A stretch of 64,000 nucleotides of DNA, from positions 629,383 to 693,382 of the forward strand of contig NZ_KB849766.1 in NCBI RefSeq assembly GCF_000369005.1. Direction: 5' to 3'. Made by a program: the position numbers and the translations under genes. Below the pieces are notes generated by a model that was not told the origin of the DNA, ran no database searches, and was given only the letters and a program-made list of their open reading frames with translations. This DNA is from Acinetobacter beijerinckii CIP 110307 (lineage in GTDB: Bacteria; Pseudomonadota; Gammaproteobacteria; Pseudomonadales; Moraxellaceae). Shown piece by piece: positions 26,570-36,310 of the stretch (the stretch's first letter is position 1; each line of letters begins with the position of its first letter).

Positions 26570-26874
26570 TTAGTCTAAATCATCTTCGTTTGTTTTTTTC
26601 CAATCATCCAAACTTCTAAAAAGTGAAGTAGAAGGCCACCTCGGGTTAGTTTCATTATTCCATGTTAAATGGACTTCAGCATATTGATCATCTTGACCTT
26701 CTAAATAGAATAAAACATCATCCTCTCCGTCTTTCCGAGCAATAGCTACCGCTTTTTAGCAAAAAGCACATGCCCGATTATAAGCTCACGGTTGAGTTCA
26801 TTAGAAAATATCGATTCTTTCTCCGCTTGTATTAGTACCCAGTTTTTTGGCAACATATCTTTTAGATGACTCAT
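26570..26874 (-). pseudogene. Small frameshifted gene, about 101 residues when repaired
   Basis: From ATG at 26874 the frame reads MSHLKDMLPKNWVLIQAEKE and on to LFAKKR, then stops. In the next frame protein-like sequence resumes at once (VAIARKDGEDDVLFYLEGQD) and runs to TAA at 26570-26572. One extra A in the A5 tract (T5 on plus, 26753-26757) would join both parts into one frame of 101 codons. A single-base deletion or a homopolymer sequencing error explains it. It lies 10 bases after the DUF4112 gene on the same strand. The family is not recognised, though WNNETNPRWPSTSLF suggests a small immunity-like or uncharacterised cytoplasmic protein. Confidence 0.7.
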
Positions 26875-26884
26875 ATATTAATCA

Positions 26885-27475
26885 CTAAGAAAGAGTATTT
26901 TGATAAAATTGCCACAGATAACTAAAGCCCACCCAAACTGCGACAACTAATAGAACCAAAACAACAATACCTAATAGATCTGGAATTCTTAACCAAATCC
27001 AACTAACCACAGGATTACGCCAAAAAGCTGAGGTTTTTTGCTTTTGTTCAAGAGATTCATGCAAAAAGGGATGCACAACATGAATGTCGCTATGAACCTG
27101 ATATTCTTCCCGAATATGGGCATGCACAATTTCAAGGGTTTTACGACTTGGTCGAATAAATACATCAAACAAGGTACCAACAATTGGAACAAAACCAACC
27201 AACATATCCATAATAGCCAGTTTAAGCACGCCATTCAGTTTATGCTGCGGTACGCCCACTTCTCTAGCTTTTTTAAACGCATAAAGTGTGAGTACAAAAC
27301 CAGCTAAATCACCTGCAAAAGGAATAGTACTGAGCGCGGCATCTGCACCAACCCCTTGTTTAGTAAATGGAATTCGTACTAGACTATCCATTGTATTCGC
27401 AAATTTAGCTAAATCTCTTTCTACCGCAATTGCCTGTTGCTGAGTTAATTTTTTTTGTTCTGTTTGACCTATCAT
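26885..27475 (-). CDS. DUF4112 domain membrane protein
   Basis: A 196-residue protein with the DUF4112 signature: an amphipathic start, AALSTIPFAGDLAGFVLTLY and LVGFVPIVGTLFDVFIRPSRK (shortened here), then a C-terminal helix (about 162-190, LGIVVLVLLVVAVWVGF). Function in the family is unknown. ATG at 27475 has TAGG 8 bases upstream, while 27481 would place that site too close. It is followed by the frameshifted small gene, so the two probably formed a unit. Confidence 0.85.
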   Translation of the reverse strand: MIGQTEQKKLTQQQAIAVERDLAKFANTMDSLVRIPFTKQGVGADAALSTIPFAGDLAGFVLTLYAFKKAREVGVPQHKLNGVLKLAIMDMLVGFVPIVGTLFDVFIRPSRKTLEIVHAHIREEYQVHSDIHVVHPFLHESLEQKQKTSAFWRNPVVSWIWLRIPDLLGIVVLVLLVVAVWVGFSYLWQFYQNTLS

Positions 27476-27552
27476 GTACATGACCTAAAAGCACTTTATT
27501 TATTGAGAATAAAGTAGTTTTTAGGTTTTGTCGGTACAATAATTATTACAAC

Positions 27553-28890
27553 TTAAAATAAAATGATTGAAGCAATAAATAAATATACAAGTACGCCAGT
27601 GGCATCACAAATAGAAGTGACTAAAGGCGCTGATGCACTTGCAGGATCGAGTCCAGCTTTATTTAAAATAAAGGGTAAACTCATTCCGATCAAACACCCC
27701 ATCAAAACAATTCCCATCATACTCAGTGCAAGGACTAAAGCCACCATTTCATTGCCACGGAAATAACCCAATAATGAAACTGCAATCGCCATCGTTCCAC
27801 CCAGACATAAAGCGACTAGACTTTCTCGCCCTAGTAGATGAAACCAATCTTTAAATTGTACATCACCCGTTGCTAAGGCACGAACCATCAAAGTTGAGGA
27901 CTGTGAACCAGCATTTCCCCCACTTCCAACTAAAAGAGGAAGAAAGAAAACCAATACTAAATTCTGAGAAATGACATCTTCATAATGTGCGATTCCAATC
28001 CCTGAAAGTAAACTACCAAAAACTAAGAATACCAACCAAAATACACGTTTTTGATAGAGCTGAAGAATGGGCGCTGATTTAATACTCAGTTTAGATGACG
28101 CATTCACCGCACCGACTTTTAAGAAGTCTTCCGTTGCTTCTTCACTCGCTACATCCATCGCATCATCATAAGTTACAATTCCTACCATCATATTTTGATG
28201 ATCAATAATTGGCAGTGCCAACAAGTCATAACGCGCAATGGTTTTAGCTACTTCATCCTGATCTGTATCAACATATGCTGTTAAAACATTTGTTTCCATA
28301 AATTCATTAATATTTTGTTCTTCAGGTGCAAGAATCAACTGTTTTAATGACAGCACACCTAATATTTTCCTTGCTTCATCTAGCACATAAGCAAAATATA
28401 TCGTTTCGGTATCAGGCGCTTCAAAACGCAACATTTTAATCGCATCTTTGACCATCATATTCGGCTTTAACGTCGCATATTCGGAGCTCATGATCGCCCC
28501 TGCGGTTCCTTCAAGATATGATGAAAGTTGTCGTATATCTTCTCGTTCAGCCTGCGCTAAAGCTGGAAGTAATGCATTCTGTTGATCTTGATCTAAACAC
28601 TTAAATACATCTGCACGCTTGTCTGATGACATCTCGCCAATGATTTCTGCCAATATATTTCTCGGCATTGCTTTAGCGAGTTTGACTTGTTCTACAGGAG
28701 GAAGATAAGAGAAAACGTAAGCACGCTCAGGTAAATGTGTTAACAGCAATTGACTTTGTTGCACCGATAACTGAGTTAAAACGTCTGCAATATCTACTGC
28801 ACGAAAAGTTTCAACTGATGAAAGTGCAAGTTCAATATGATTGTTTTTTAATGCATCATTTAATAAATATAAAAAGTTGTTGTAGCTCAT
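27553..28890 (-). CDS. mgtE: Magnesium transporter MgtE
   Basis: A 445-residue Mg2+ channel of the inner membrane. The MgtE N-domain (about 20-125) is followed by two CBS domains (about 130-250), which in the family sense cytoplasmic Mg2+, and by five membrane helices (about 280-445). GSGGNAGSQSSTLMVRALA and the late SICDATGVLVYL are the pore-lining signatures. The order is complete. The gene has an unusually long, hairpin-rich leader, which suggests control at the RNA level. Confidence 0.95.
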   Translation of the reverse strand: MSYNNFLYLLNDALKNNHIELALSSVETFRAVDIADVLTQLSVQQSQLLLTHLPERAYVFSYLPPVEQVKLAKAMPRNILAEIIGEMSSDKRADVFKCLDQDQQNALLPALAQAEREDIRQLSSYLEGTAGAIMSSEYATLKPNMMVKDAIKMLRFEAPDTETIYFAYVLDEARKILGVLSLKQLILAPEEQNINEFMETNVLTAYVDTDQDEVAKTIARYDLLALPIIDHQNMMVGIVTYDDAMDVASEEATEDFLKVGAVNASSKLSIKSAPILQLYQKRVFWLVFLVFGSLLSGIGIAHYEDVISQNLVLVFFLPLLVGSGGNAGSQSSTLMVRALATGDVQFKDWFHLLGRESLVALCLGGTMAIAVSLLGYFRGNEMVALVLALSMMGIVLMGCLIGMSLPFILNKAGLDPASASAPLVTSICDATGVLVYLFIASIILF

Positions 28891-29090
28891 GTCCGCCTCT
28901 TCACTACAAATAATCCATAATGAAGAGAGTCAAACGCAGCTTTTTATTTTACTGCCGAATAACGGTCTTCATTCAGATTTGGATGAATAAAAAAATGTGT
29001 AATTTTTAATAAACTACAACTCTGCGTGTCCATTTAGGGCGATTAACCTCGTTGAACCGTTTATACGGCACGGCAATACTACAAATTTTT
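28891..29090 (-). promoter_or_regulatory. Structured leader of mgtE, candidate Mg2+ element
   Basis: On the minus strand the leader holds CCGTATAAACGG, TTCAT/ATGAA and CCG/CGG hairpins, and ACGCAG pairs at a distance with CTGCGT, closing a domain of about 100 bases. Many mgt genes have Mg2+-sensing leaders (the M-box), but the M-box core is not clearly visible here. The function is inferred. Confidence 0.3.
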
Positions 29091-29114
29091 TTTAATATTC
29101 TCAACTTACACAAC

Positions 29115-29168
29115 AAAAATGAACAATTCGAGTCCAAGGCAGATGCCCAAAAACTCAAATTGTTCATG
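29115..29168 (-). terminator. Terminator of the orphan RND gene
   Basis: Fifteen-base arms, ATGAACAATTCGAGT (29120-29134) and ACTCAAATTGTTCAT (29154-29168), pair with one mismatch, and TTTTTG follows on the minus strand. Confidence 0.75.
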
Positions 29169-29187
29169 ATGATTCAAACGTTATTGA

Positions 29188-32100
29188 TTATTTAATTGTT
29201 TGAGTTGTTATTTTAGGTTTAAACATATTGGTGACCAATACATACATAAACGGAATAAAAATTAATACTAAAATCGTTCCGAATACAACGCCACCAAAAA
29301 CACTATAACCAATCGCTTGGCGGCTTAATGCACCCGCACCACTCGAAAACATGAGTGGAATAACACCTGCTCCAAATGCGATTGAAGTCATTAGAATCGG
29401 GCGTAAACGTAAACCTGCAGCTTTTAGAGCAGCATCTAAAGCGGTAAGCCCCTGCTGTTGTAAACTAGCAGCAAATTCAACCATTAAAATTGCATTTTTA
29501 CAGGACAAACCAATCGTAGTGAGCAATGCAATTTGGAAATAAATATCGTTGGCAAAACCAAACCAATAACTAAATAAAATCGTGCCACCTATACCTAAAG
29601 GAATCGCTGCCATAACGACTGACGGAATAGACCAGCTTTCATAAAGTGCAGCTAAGCATAGAAAGATAAAAGCAATCGAAATGAGATACAGCCAAATAGC
29701 TTGATTACTTGATTGCTGCTCCTGATATGACAACCCGCTCCAAGCTAATCCAACATCAGGCATTTGATCGACCAAACCTTGTATTGCTTGCATACCTTGA
29801 CCGCTGCTGAAACCTTTTGCAGCATCAGCATCTAAACTAATGGCAGGATAACCCATAAAACGCTCAAGCATTGGAGGTGCACCTTGCCAATCAATTTGAC
29901 TGAATTGTGTAAATGGCACCATTTTTCCATTGGCATTTTTCACATACCAATAATTTAGATCTTCTGGTTTAGAACGATAAGGTGCATCACCTTGTAAATA
30001 AACTCGTTTAATCCGACCACGATCAATAAAGTCATTGATATAGCTACCACTCCAAGCAGTAGAGAGGGTTTGATTTATTTGACTCACATTGAGACCATGA
30101 ATCATTGCAGCTTTATGATCAATTTTGATATTCAAAACAGCCTGATCATCATTGCCTTTTTTATCCAGATTTTCGACAGAATCTAATTTATTACTCTGTT
30201 GCTGTAAGTCTTTAAAACTATTAACCAGACTATCTCTTCCCAAACCTTTTGTATCTTGCAACCAAAAGTCAATTTTGTCGGAATTTCCTAAACCTCGAAT
30301 TACAGAAGGCATCACCACCATAATCCGCGCTTGATTATTTTTTGAAAAATATTGCATTGCTCTAGCACGGATTTCTTGAGCGCTATTCTCTACGCCTTTA
30401 CGATCATCCCAATGTTTTAATGAAATAAATGCCTGTCCAAGATTTTGTCCTGTACCTGAAAAGTTTCGTCCATGAATGACCATGACACCATTCAAATTGG
30501 CTTTCTCATGCTCTAGGAAATAATCAGAAATCGTTTTACCGACCTCTTCAGTCTTACTCATTGGCGTGCCTTGCGGCAAGCTAAATTGTACCCCTAATAG
30601 ACCTTGATCCTCTTGCGGCAAGAAACTGGTTGGCAAATCTCGATAAATCCAAATAAAACTACAGATCAACACGGATATAACAACCAGTGCTAAGACTTTC
30701 ACACCGATGACTTTTTTTGAAAGACTGAGATAACGCGTTTTAATGTAATCTAAACTATGATTAAACCATACTGCCCATTGTGCCTGTTTTTGCTGCGGCT
30801 TTAATAAGATTGCACAAAGGGCTGGCGTCAAAATCAAAGCAACTAGTAAAGATAGCACCATTGCGACCACCAAAGTAATCGAAAATTGTCGGTAAATAAT
30901 CCCTGTCGCACCACTAAAAAATGACATTGGAATAAATACCGCGGTCAAAACCAATGTAATCCCAACCAAAGCACCACTGATTTCTTGCATGGATTGAATT
31001 GAGGCTTCTTTAGCATTTAGATGCTGTTCATGCATCAAACGCTCAACGTTTTCAACCACCACAATCGCATCATCGACCAATAAACCAATTGCTAGAACCA
31101 TAGCGAACAAGGTTAATGTATTAATGCTCATGCCAAAAATAGCTAGGACAGCAAATGTTCCCAAAATCACCACAGGCACAGTCACGGCAGGAATAAGAGT
31201 AGCTCGCCAATTTTGTAAGAAGATAAACATCACTAGAACAACAAGGATAATTGCCTCAACTAAGGTTGACACGACCTGTGACATCGACTCTTTTACAAAT
31301 GGAGTATCATCTCTCGGGTAAACAACAAAGTAACCTTCTGGTAAGGTTTTTTCTAAGCGCGCCACCTCTTTATAGACTGCGTCAGCAACTTGCATTACAT
31401 TTGCGCCGACCGTCAATGAAAGTGAAAGCCCTGAAGCTGGGTAACCATTTAAGCGGTTAAATACCTGATAGTTTTCCGCACCAACCTCAACACGAGCCAC
31501 ATCTTTTAAATAAACAAAACTACCATCATTGTTGGCTTTTACTAAGATATTTTCAAACTGTTCGGGTGTACGCAATAATGAACCCGAAGTAACCTTTGCA
31601 TTAAGATATTGATCTTTTACAGTTGGTAAATCACCGATTGCACCAGCAGCGACTTGTGTATTCTGATTTTCTATAGCAGAACGTACATCGCTGACCTGTA
31701 ACTGATAGCTTTGCAATTTTTGCGGATCCAACCAAATACGCATGGCATATTGCGAACCAAATACGCTTACCTCGCCAATACCTTCAATACGGCTTAGATT
31801 TAGTTCAAAGTTATTGGTTAAATAATCTGAGATATCTAAATTTGTAGAACGTCCTGATTTATCTCCTAGACCAATCACCATAAATGAGTCACTGAGTGAC
31901 TTACGCACATTTACTCCTTGGCGTTGTACTTCTTCAGGTAAACGGTTGATCGCACCATTGACGGCATTCTGGACTTGGACTTGCGCTTGGTCTGGATCAG
32001 TTCCTTGCTCAAAGAAAAGACTGATTCGACTGTTTCCACTCGCATCACTACTCGAATTAAAATATAGTAAATGATCAATTCCTTTGATTTGTTGTTCTAA

Positions 32101-32295
32101 TACCTGCGTAACGCTATCTTCAACGGCTTGAGCATCTGCACCACTATAAGTTGCTGCTACAGTAATACGAGGTGGTGCAATATCCGGATAACGCTCTACT
32201 GGCAAATTCAATACAGAAAAGACACCAAATGCCATGACCATAATTGCCAAGACAGTTGCAAAGATCGGGCGCTCGATAAAAAACTTAGATAGCAT
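29188..32295 (-). CDS. Orphan RND (HAE1) efflux transporter
   Basis: A 1,035-residue proton-driven pump of the RND family, of the same plan as AdeB but clearly different in sequence. Twelve helices and two periplasmic loops are present. The relay pair is seen in AIGLLVDDAIVVVENVER, and the C-terminal repeat holds GLSCKNAILMVEFA. No adaptor or outer-membrane gene is near, so it must borrow partners. The stand-alone pump AbeD of A. baumannii is a possible relative, but I cannot confirm that. The N-terminal MLSKFFIERPIFATVLAI is typical. Confidence 0.9.
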   Translation of the reverse strand: MLSKFFIERPIFATVLAIMVMAFGVFSVLNLPVERYPDIAPPRITVAATYSGADAQAVEDSVTQVLEQQIKGIDHLLYFNSSSDASGNSRISLFFEQGTDPDQAQVQVQNAVNGAINRLPEEVQRQGVNVRKSLSDSFMVIGLGDKSGRSTNLDISDYLTNNFELNLSRIEGIGEVSVFGSQYAMRIWLDPQKLQSYQLQVSDVRSAIENQNTQVAAGAIGDLPTVKDQYLNAKVTSGSLLRTPEQFENILVKANNDGSFVYLKDVARVEVGAENYQVFNRLNGYPASGLSLSLTVGANVMQVADAVYKEVARLEKTLPEGYFVVYPRDDTPFVKESMSQVVSTLVEAIILVVLVMFIFLQNWRATLIPAVTVPVVILGTFAVLAIFGMSINTLTLFAMVLAIGLLVDDAIVVVENVERLMHEQHLNAKEASIQSMQEISGALVGITLVLTAVFIPMSFFSGATGIIYRQFSITLVVAMVLSLLVALILTPALCAILLKPQQKQAQWAVWFNHSLDYIKTRYLSLSKKVIGVKVLALVVISVLICSFIWIYRDLPTSFLPQEDQGLLGVQFSLPQGTPMSKTEEVGKTISDYFLEHEKANLNGVMVIHGRNFSGTGQNLGQAFISLKHWDDRKGVENSAQEIRARAMQYFSKNNQARIMVVMPSVIRGLGNSDKIDFWLQDTKGLGRDSLVNSFKDLQQQSNKLDSVENLDKKGNDDQAVLNIKIDHKAAMIHGLNVSQINQTLSTAWSGSYINDFIDRGRIKRVYLQGDAPYRSKPEDLNYWYVKNANGKMVPFTQFSQIDWQGAPPMLERFMGYPAISLDADAAKGFSSGQGMQAIQGLVDQMPDVGLAWSGLSYQEQQSSNQAIWLYLISIAFIFLCLAALYESWSIPSVVMAAIPLGIGGTILFSYWFGFANDIYFQIALLTTIGLSCKNAILMVEFAASLQQQGLTALDAALKAAGLRLRPILMTSIAFGAGVIPLMFSSGAGALSRQAIGYSVFGGVVFGTILVLIFIPFMYVLVTNMFKPKITTQTIK

Positions 32296-32548
32296 GGCTG
32301 TTCATTCCATTAGCTGAAACAGTCAATTTTTTGAATGATAATAAATTTGGAACTTGTGCTCGCGATCATTACTGAGCACTCCAATAAACGCTATCCCTTT
32401 TAACATATCATTTCAAAAAGTGGGAAAATGAGGAGAAATAATGAATTTTACTCATAACAAGTCTGCATTTGAATTGCTCCAATGATACAAACTTAATCTT
32501 TGGAAAGAATTTAATTTACTGAGTAATCAAATAGTTTTCAATTTTGAA

Positions 32549-32577
32549 TTGACACATCTTCCAGTTAAAACGATATT
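32549..32577 (+). promoter_or_regulatory. Sigma-70 promoter
   Basis: TTGACA (32549-32554), a 17-base spacer and GATATT (32572-32577) lie 39 bases before the phosphoethanolamine transferase start. The rest of the 32296-32615 spacer shows nothing clear. Confidence 0.55.
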
Positions 32578-32615
32578 AGCAAGCTTATTTGATGCGCCCA
32601 TGATATTAGGTAGAA

Positions 32616-34229
32616 ATGAAAGCTAGCTTAAAAAGTTTAAATGTATTGCTGCTGATTTTACTACCTGCATTGATAACAGGCGGTTTGTTGATTTTCGCTG
32701 GAAATTTAAGCGATGGCTTACGCCTCGGTTTCTTATCTTTACCTGGTGTATTTTTTACGTATTTAGCAATTATTCGTAATAAAAGATATTGGCAAATTAT
32801 CGCGATTGTGTGGTGGTTTATTTTTTGGCTAGATGCTTTACTGCGCTCTAGTACTTGGTACTTGTTTAATAGTGATAACGAAGCCTATTTCATTATAGAA
32901 GCAATTGCCAATACCAATCACAATGAAATATGGGAATTCTTTCAGCTTCATCTTAAGACTGTTGCGAGTGTCGTTTTTAGTTTAATCCTCGCTATTTCGA
33001 TTTATAGTTTCAGCGTCATGAAACTCATCAAACCTATTGATTTAAAGCAATTGTGGAATAGTAAAATCTATCGAAGCTGCATTGTTTTATTACTATTATT
33101 AACAACAACCAGCTATCTGATGAAACCCTCACGTAAGGTACATCCTGTTGTTTTTTGGTCTGAATATCAAACTAAAATTCAAGATTTCAAAGATAGAATT
33201 AAAAAACATAAAAATGTGCATGAGCAATGGGATATCAGTGCTAAAGAAAATTTAGTTATTGTCAAGCAAACTAAACAAAAGCAAACCCATGTCTTAGTGC
33301 TGTCTGAAAGCTTAACCAGTTTAAATTTAGGCGTATGCGGTTATGCACGCGAAACAACACCTGAGCTAAGTAAACGAATCCATGACATACAAGTATTTTG
33401 TAATGCATTTTCACCATCACCTTCAACAATTAATGCATTACGGGTCTTACTCACAGAAAGTCCAGCCGCTGAACACAATCAATATTCACCTGAAAGTATT
33501 TTGGCTTATGCTCGAGCCGCTGGCTATAAAATCTATTGGCTTAGTAACCAAGATGATACTTATCTATCCTCATTATTTGGTTCTTATGCAGACCACGCCA
33601 TTTATAAAAACAACCGCTCAGGTCGTAGCAGTACATCACTTGATGAAAGCTTAATTCCTGCATATCAACAAGCTTTAGCAGACTCGGACCAAAAAAAATT
33701 AATTATCCTGCACTTGATTGGGGTACATCCAAATTACCAAGAGCGTTACCCAACTGCTTTTAATAAATTTACCAGCAATAGTAATGACCAGGTTGAGTTA
33801 GAACTAAAAAGTCGAAACATTGATCCTTGGATTCGCTCTTTGCGAAATGATTACGATAATGCTGTGCTCTATGAAGACTCTTTACTGGCTCAGTTTTTAG
33901 ATACGCTAAGATCAGATCAAGTCCCAGATTTCAGATCCTTTACGGTCGTTTCAGATCACGGTAATGAAGTAGGACATGAACTTGATTATGCAGGACACAG
34001 CCCAAACACCAAAGCAGGTTATCAAGTTCCTGTCATTATGTGGTCTGATAATTTAAAAATGACAGGGGCAAATAAAGATAAAACAATTAATACGGCAGAG
34101 TTAGACAATAATCTGATGCATATTATGGGGCTGAAAGAAAAAAATGCGCCTTCGCAAACCTTTTGGCAAGATGATAACTATCAATTCATTCCGGAAATAA
34201 ATTGGCCTTATTGGAAAAATAAATTCTAA
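32616..34229 (+). CDS. Phosphoethanolamine transferase, sulfatase fold
   Basis: A 537-residue inner-membrane enzyme with four or five N-terminal helices (about 8-170) and a periplasmic alkaline-phosphatase-like domain. Landmarks are VLVLSESLTSLNLGVCGYAR (first metal site), a Ser/Thr-rich segment FSPSPSTINAL where the phosphorylated nucleophile is expected, LHLIGVHPNY, and VVSDHGNEVGHE with the metal-binding Asp and His. It resembles CptA/EptC-like transferases more than PmrC/EptA. It moves phosphoethanolamine to lipid A, core sugars or another envelope target. There is no pmrAB beside it. Confidence 0.85.
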   Translation: MKASLKSLNVLLLILLPALITGGLLIFAGNLSDGLRLGFLSLPGVFFTYLAIIRNKRYWQIIAIVWWFIFWLDALLRSSTWYLFNSDNEAYFIIEAIANTNHNEIWEFFQLHLKTVASVVFSLILAISIYSFSVMKLIKPIDLKQLWNSKIYRSCIVLLLLLTTTSYLMKPSRKVHPVVFWSEYQTKIQDFKDRIKKHKNVHEQWDISAKENLVIVKQTKQKQTHVLVLSESLTSLNLGVCGYARETTPELSKRIHDIQVFCNAFSPSPSTINALRVLLTESPAAEHNQYSPESILAYARAAGYKIYWLSNQDDTYLSSLFGSYADHAIYKNNRSGRSSTSLDESLIPAYQQALADSDQKKLIILHLIGVHPNYQERYPTAFNKFTSNSNDQVELELKSRNIDPWIRSLRNDYDNAVLYEDSLLAQFLDTLRSDQVPDFRSFTVVSDHGNEVGHELDYAGHSPNTKAGYQVPVIMWSDNLKMTGANKDKTINTAELDNNLMHIMGLKEKNAPSQTFWQDDNYQFIPEINWPYWKNKF

Positions 34230-34359
34230 ATCGAGGTTGGCTCTTCTTTAAAATGGGTTTGATTCATTCTATTTTTCATCAAAATATCATTTAATTGTCA
34301 TACTGTGGATACCTTTAGCATACAAGCTCAATGTTTTATAAAAACACATGAGCTTATCT

Positions 34360-35502
34360 ATGTTTAAAAAAGCATTTATTTGTATCAGCTTGATCAGCCT
34401 TGCTGGCTGTAACGATGACAATAATGACTCAAAAAATACGACACAACCCAATTATCAATTACCTAAAATTTTGGTCATAGGACATCGCGGCGCGAGTGCG
34501 CTTCGACCTGAACATACACTTGAGTCTTACCAAAAAGCAATTGATGATGGTGCCGATTTTATCGAACCAGACTTGGTTTCAACCAAAGATGGGATCTTGG
34601 TGGCACGCCATGAAAATGAAATCAGCGGAACAACAAATGTTGCCTCTCTTCCACAATTCGCTGATCGTAAAAAAACTAAAGTGATTGATGGCGTTTCATT
34701 AAATGGTTGGTTTACAGAAGATTTCACTTTAAATGAATTACAACAACTGAAAGCGCGTGAACGTATCCCTCAATATCGACCTGAAAATCAAAAATATAAC
34801 GATTTATATGCCATTCCAACATTGGATCAAATTATTGAGTTAACCAATGCTCATTATAAAAAAACGGGCAAAATTATTGGTCTTTATATTGAAACCAAAC
34901 ATCCAACTTACTTCCAACAGCTTAATTTAGCAATGGAAGATAATTTATTGAAAACACTATCGAAATATGAATTTAGCCGTGATATTGCACCTATTTATTT
35001 GCAGTCTTTTGAGGTTGGAAATTTAAAATATTTAAAAAGCCAACTCGACTTACACAAGAGTGTCAAACATGCACAATTAATTCAGCTCTATGATGCACCT
35101 GATGTTAGACCTGCTGATTACATCGCACAAAATAATCCTAAAACCTATGCTGATCTGGCAACTGCACAAGGGTTAAAAGATGTCTCAGTCTATGCCAATG
35201 GTGTAGGTCCATGGAAAGTATATGTTTTTGAAGATGCTGCGATGACAAAAACAACATCGTTCATTGCAAATGCACACAAAGTTAATTTAAAAGTACATCC
35301 TTATACTTTCCGCCCTGAGAACAACTTCCTACCATCTACCTTAAAATGTAGCACGGATCCAGCTAAAGCAGCTGAACGTTGCCCTACAGGCTCGATCAAA
35401 GAAATGCAGCTTTATTTCAAAGCAGGAGTCGATGGTGTGTTTACTGATGATCCTGCGATTGGTCGTCAAGCCGTACAAACGTATCAAGCAACAACAAAGT
35501 AA
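34360..35502 (+). CDS. glpQ: Glycerophosphodiester phosphodiesterase GlpQ, lipoprotein
   Basis: A 380-residue periplasmic enzyme that splits glycerophosphodiesters into glycerol-3-phosphate and an alcohol. The start at 34360 gives a lipoprotein signal with LAGC; 34348 would add four residues. Catalytic motifs are GHRGASALRPEHTLESY, with its His and Arg, the metal-binding FIEPDL and the VARHE His. The TIM-barrel length is normal for GlpQ. It could supply glycerol phosphate from phospholipid head groups. Confidence 0.93.
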   Translation: MFKKAFICISLISLAGCNDDNNDSKNTTQPNYQLPKILVIGHRGASALRPEHTLESYQKAIDDGADFIEPDLVSTKDGILVARHENEISGTTNVASLPQFADRKKTKVIDGVSLNGWFTEDFTLNELQQLKARERIPQYRPENQKYNDLYAIPTLDQIIELTNAHYKKTGKIIGLYIETKHPTYFQQLNLAMEDNLLKTLSKYEFSRDIAPIYLQSFEVGNLKYLKSQLDLHKSVKHAQLIQLYDAPDVRPADYIAQNNPKTYADLATAQGLKDVSVYANGVGPWKVYVFEDAAMTKTTSFIANAHKVNLKVHPYTFRPENNFLPSTLKCSTDPAKAAERCPTGSIKEMQLYFKAGVDGVFTDDPAIGRQAVQTYQATTK

Positions 35503-35512
35503 TATCCGAAAA

Positions 35513-35542
35513 AGAAAAAAGGCAGTTCGACTGCCTTTTTTA
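35513..35542. terminator. Bidirectional terminator glpQ/pnuC
   Basis: AAAAAAGGCAGT and ACTGCCTTTTTT with a TCG loop. It serves both convergent genes, and its last bases overlap the pnuC stop codon. Confidence 0.9.
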
Positions 35543-36112
35543 TATCTGTAACTGTTGTTTTTGTTTAACCTGTTGCCATTGCCACCAACCATAAGTAGCT
35601 AATCCAACAAAAGCAGCATAAAGCCCCGCGGTGAGGAAAACTTCTTTATATATAAACATTCCCACATAGATGATGTTAACAAAAATCCAGAGAATCCACG
35701 TAGCGATATGCTTACGACTGGTCCAGTAAGTCGCCAGCAGACTAAAAGCGACTAGCTGAGAATCGAGCATTGGTACAGCAGCATCTGTGAAATGTTTGAG
35801 TATCAAACCAAATAATAGTCCAAAAACCATTGCAATAACCATTTGCGTCAATACAGTAGTCTTTGCTATCGATTCAATACGAATTACATGGTCTTGGCGC
35901 TTTCCTTTTAACCAGTAATAAAACCCATAAATATTCATCACAATAAAGAAAAATTGCAGAATCGTTTCTCCATACAACTTAATAGTGAAGAAAAAATAGG
36001 CATATAAAGCACAAGCCAAAAAGTTAAACCACCAGCACCACATATTACGCTGAATAGTTAAGGTCACACCAATCAGGCTAATAATCACCGCAATAATTTC
36101 TAACGCAGACAA
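35540..36112 (-). CDS. pnuC: Nicotinamide riboside transporter PnuC
   Basis: A 190-residue inner-membrane protein with about seven helices, importing nicotinamide riboside as an NAD precursor. Family marks are WWFNFLACALYAYFFF, LYGETILQFFFIVMNIYGFY (both given in part) with the substrate-site aromatics, and the C-terminal YAAFVGLATYGWWQW. No nadR or nrtR gene is beside it. The upstream 400-base spacer is shared with the divergent EamA gene. Confidence 0.9.
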   Translation of the reverse strand: MSALEIIAVIISLIGVTLTIQRNMWCWWFNFLACALYAYFFFTIKLYGETILQFFFIVMNIYGFYYWLKGKRQDHVIRIESIAKTTVLTQMVIAMVFGLLFGLILKHFTDAAVPMLDSQLVAFSLLATYWTSRKHIATWILWIFVNIIYVGMFIYKEVFLTAGLYAAFVGLATYGWWQWQQVKQKQQLQI

Positions 36113-36310
36113 GAGCAGACTTCTTTTTTAGCAGTTAATTGCTACATTATGGAAATTTTTTAAATTTAAGCAATGCTAAATCACTTATTCTCATTCTGAT
36201 ATTTTTATCTTTACATGAGCATAATGACTACTTTTCACTCAAGCCTTATGCTATAAAAAACTTAGCTTATTCAGAATATTTCAAATGCTCAATCCAATAG
36301 TTTCTTCAAA

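Noticed and set aside
28891..29090. M-box (ykoK) Mg2+ riboswitch before mgtE
   Set aside because: A few words such as GAGG and a CCTAAATGGA segment recall the M-box, but the full conserved core is not visible. I list only a structured leader.
32616..34229. PmrC/EptA polymyxin-resistance enzyme
   Set aside because: There is no pmrAB beside it and its sequence looks closer to CptA/EptC, so a lipid A target is not claimed.
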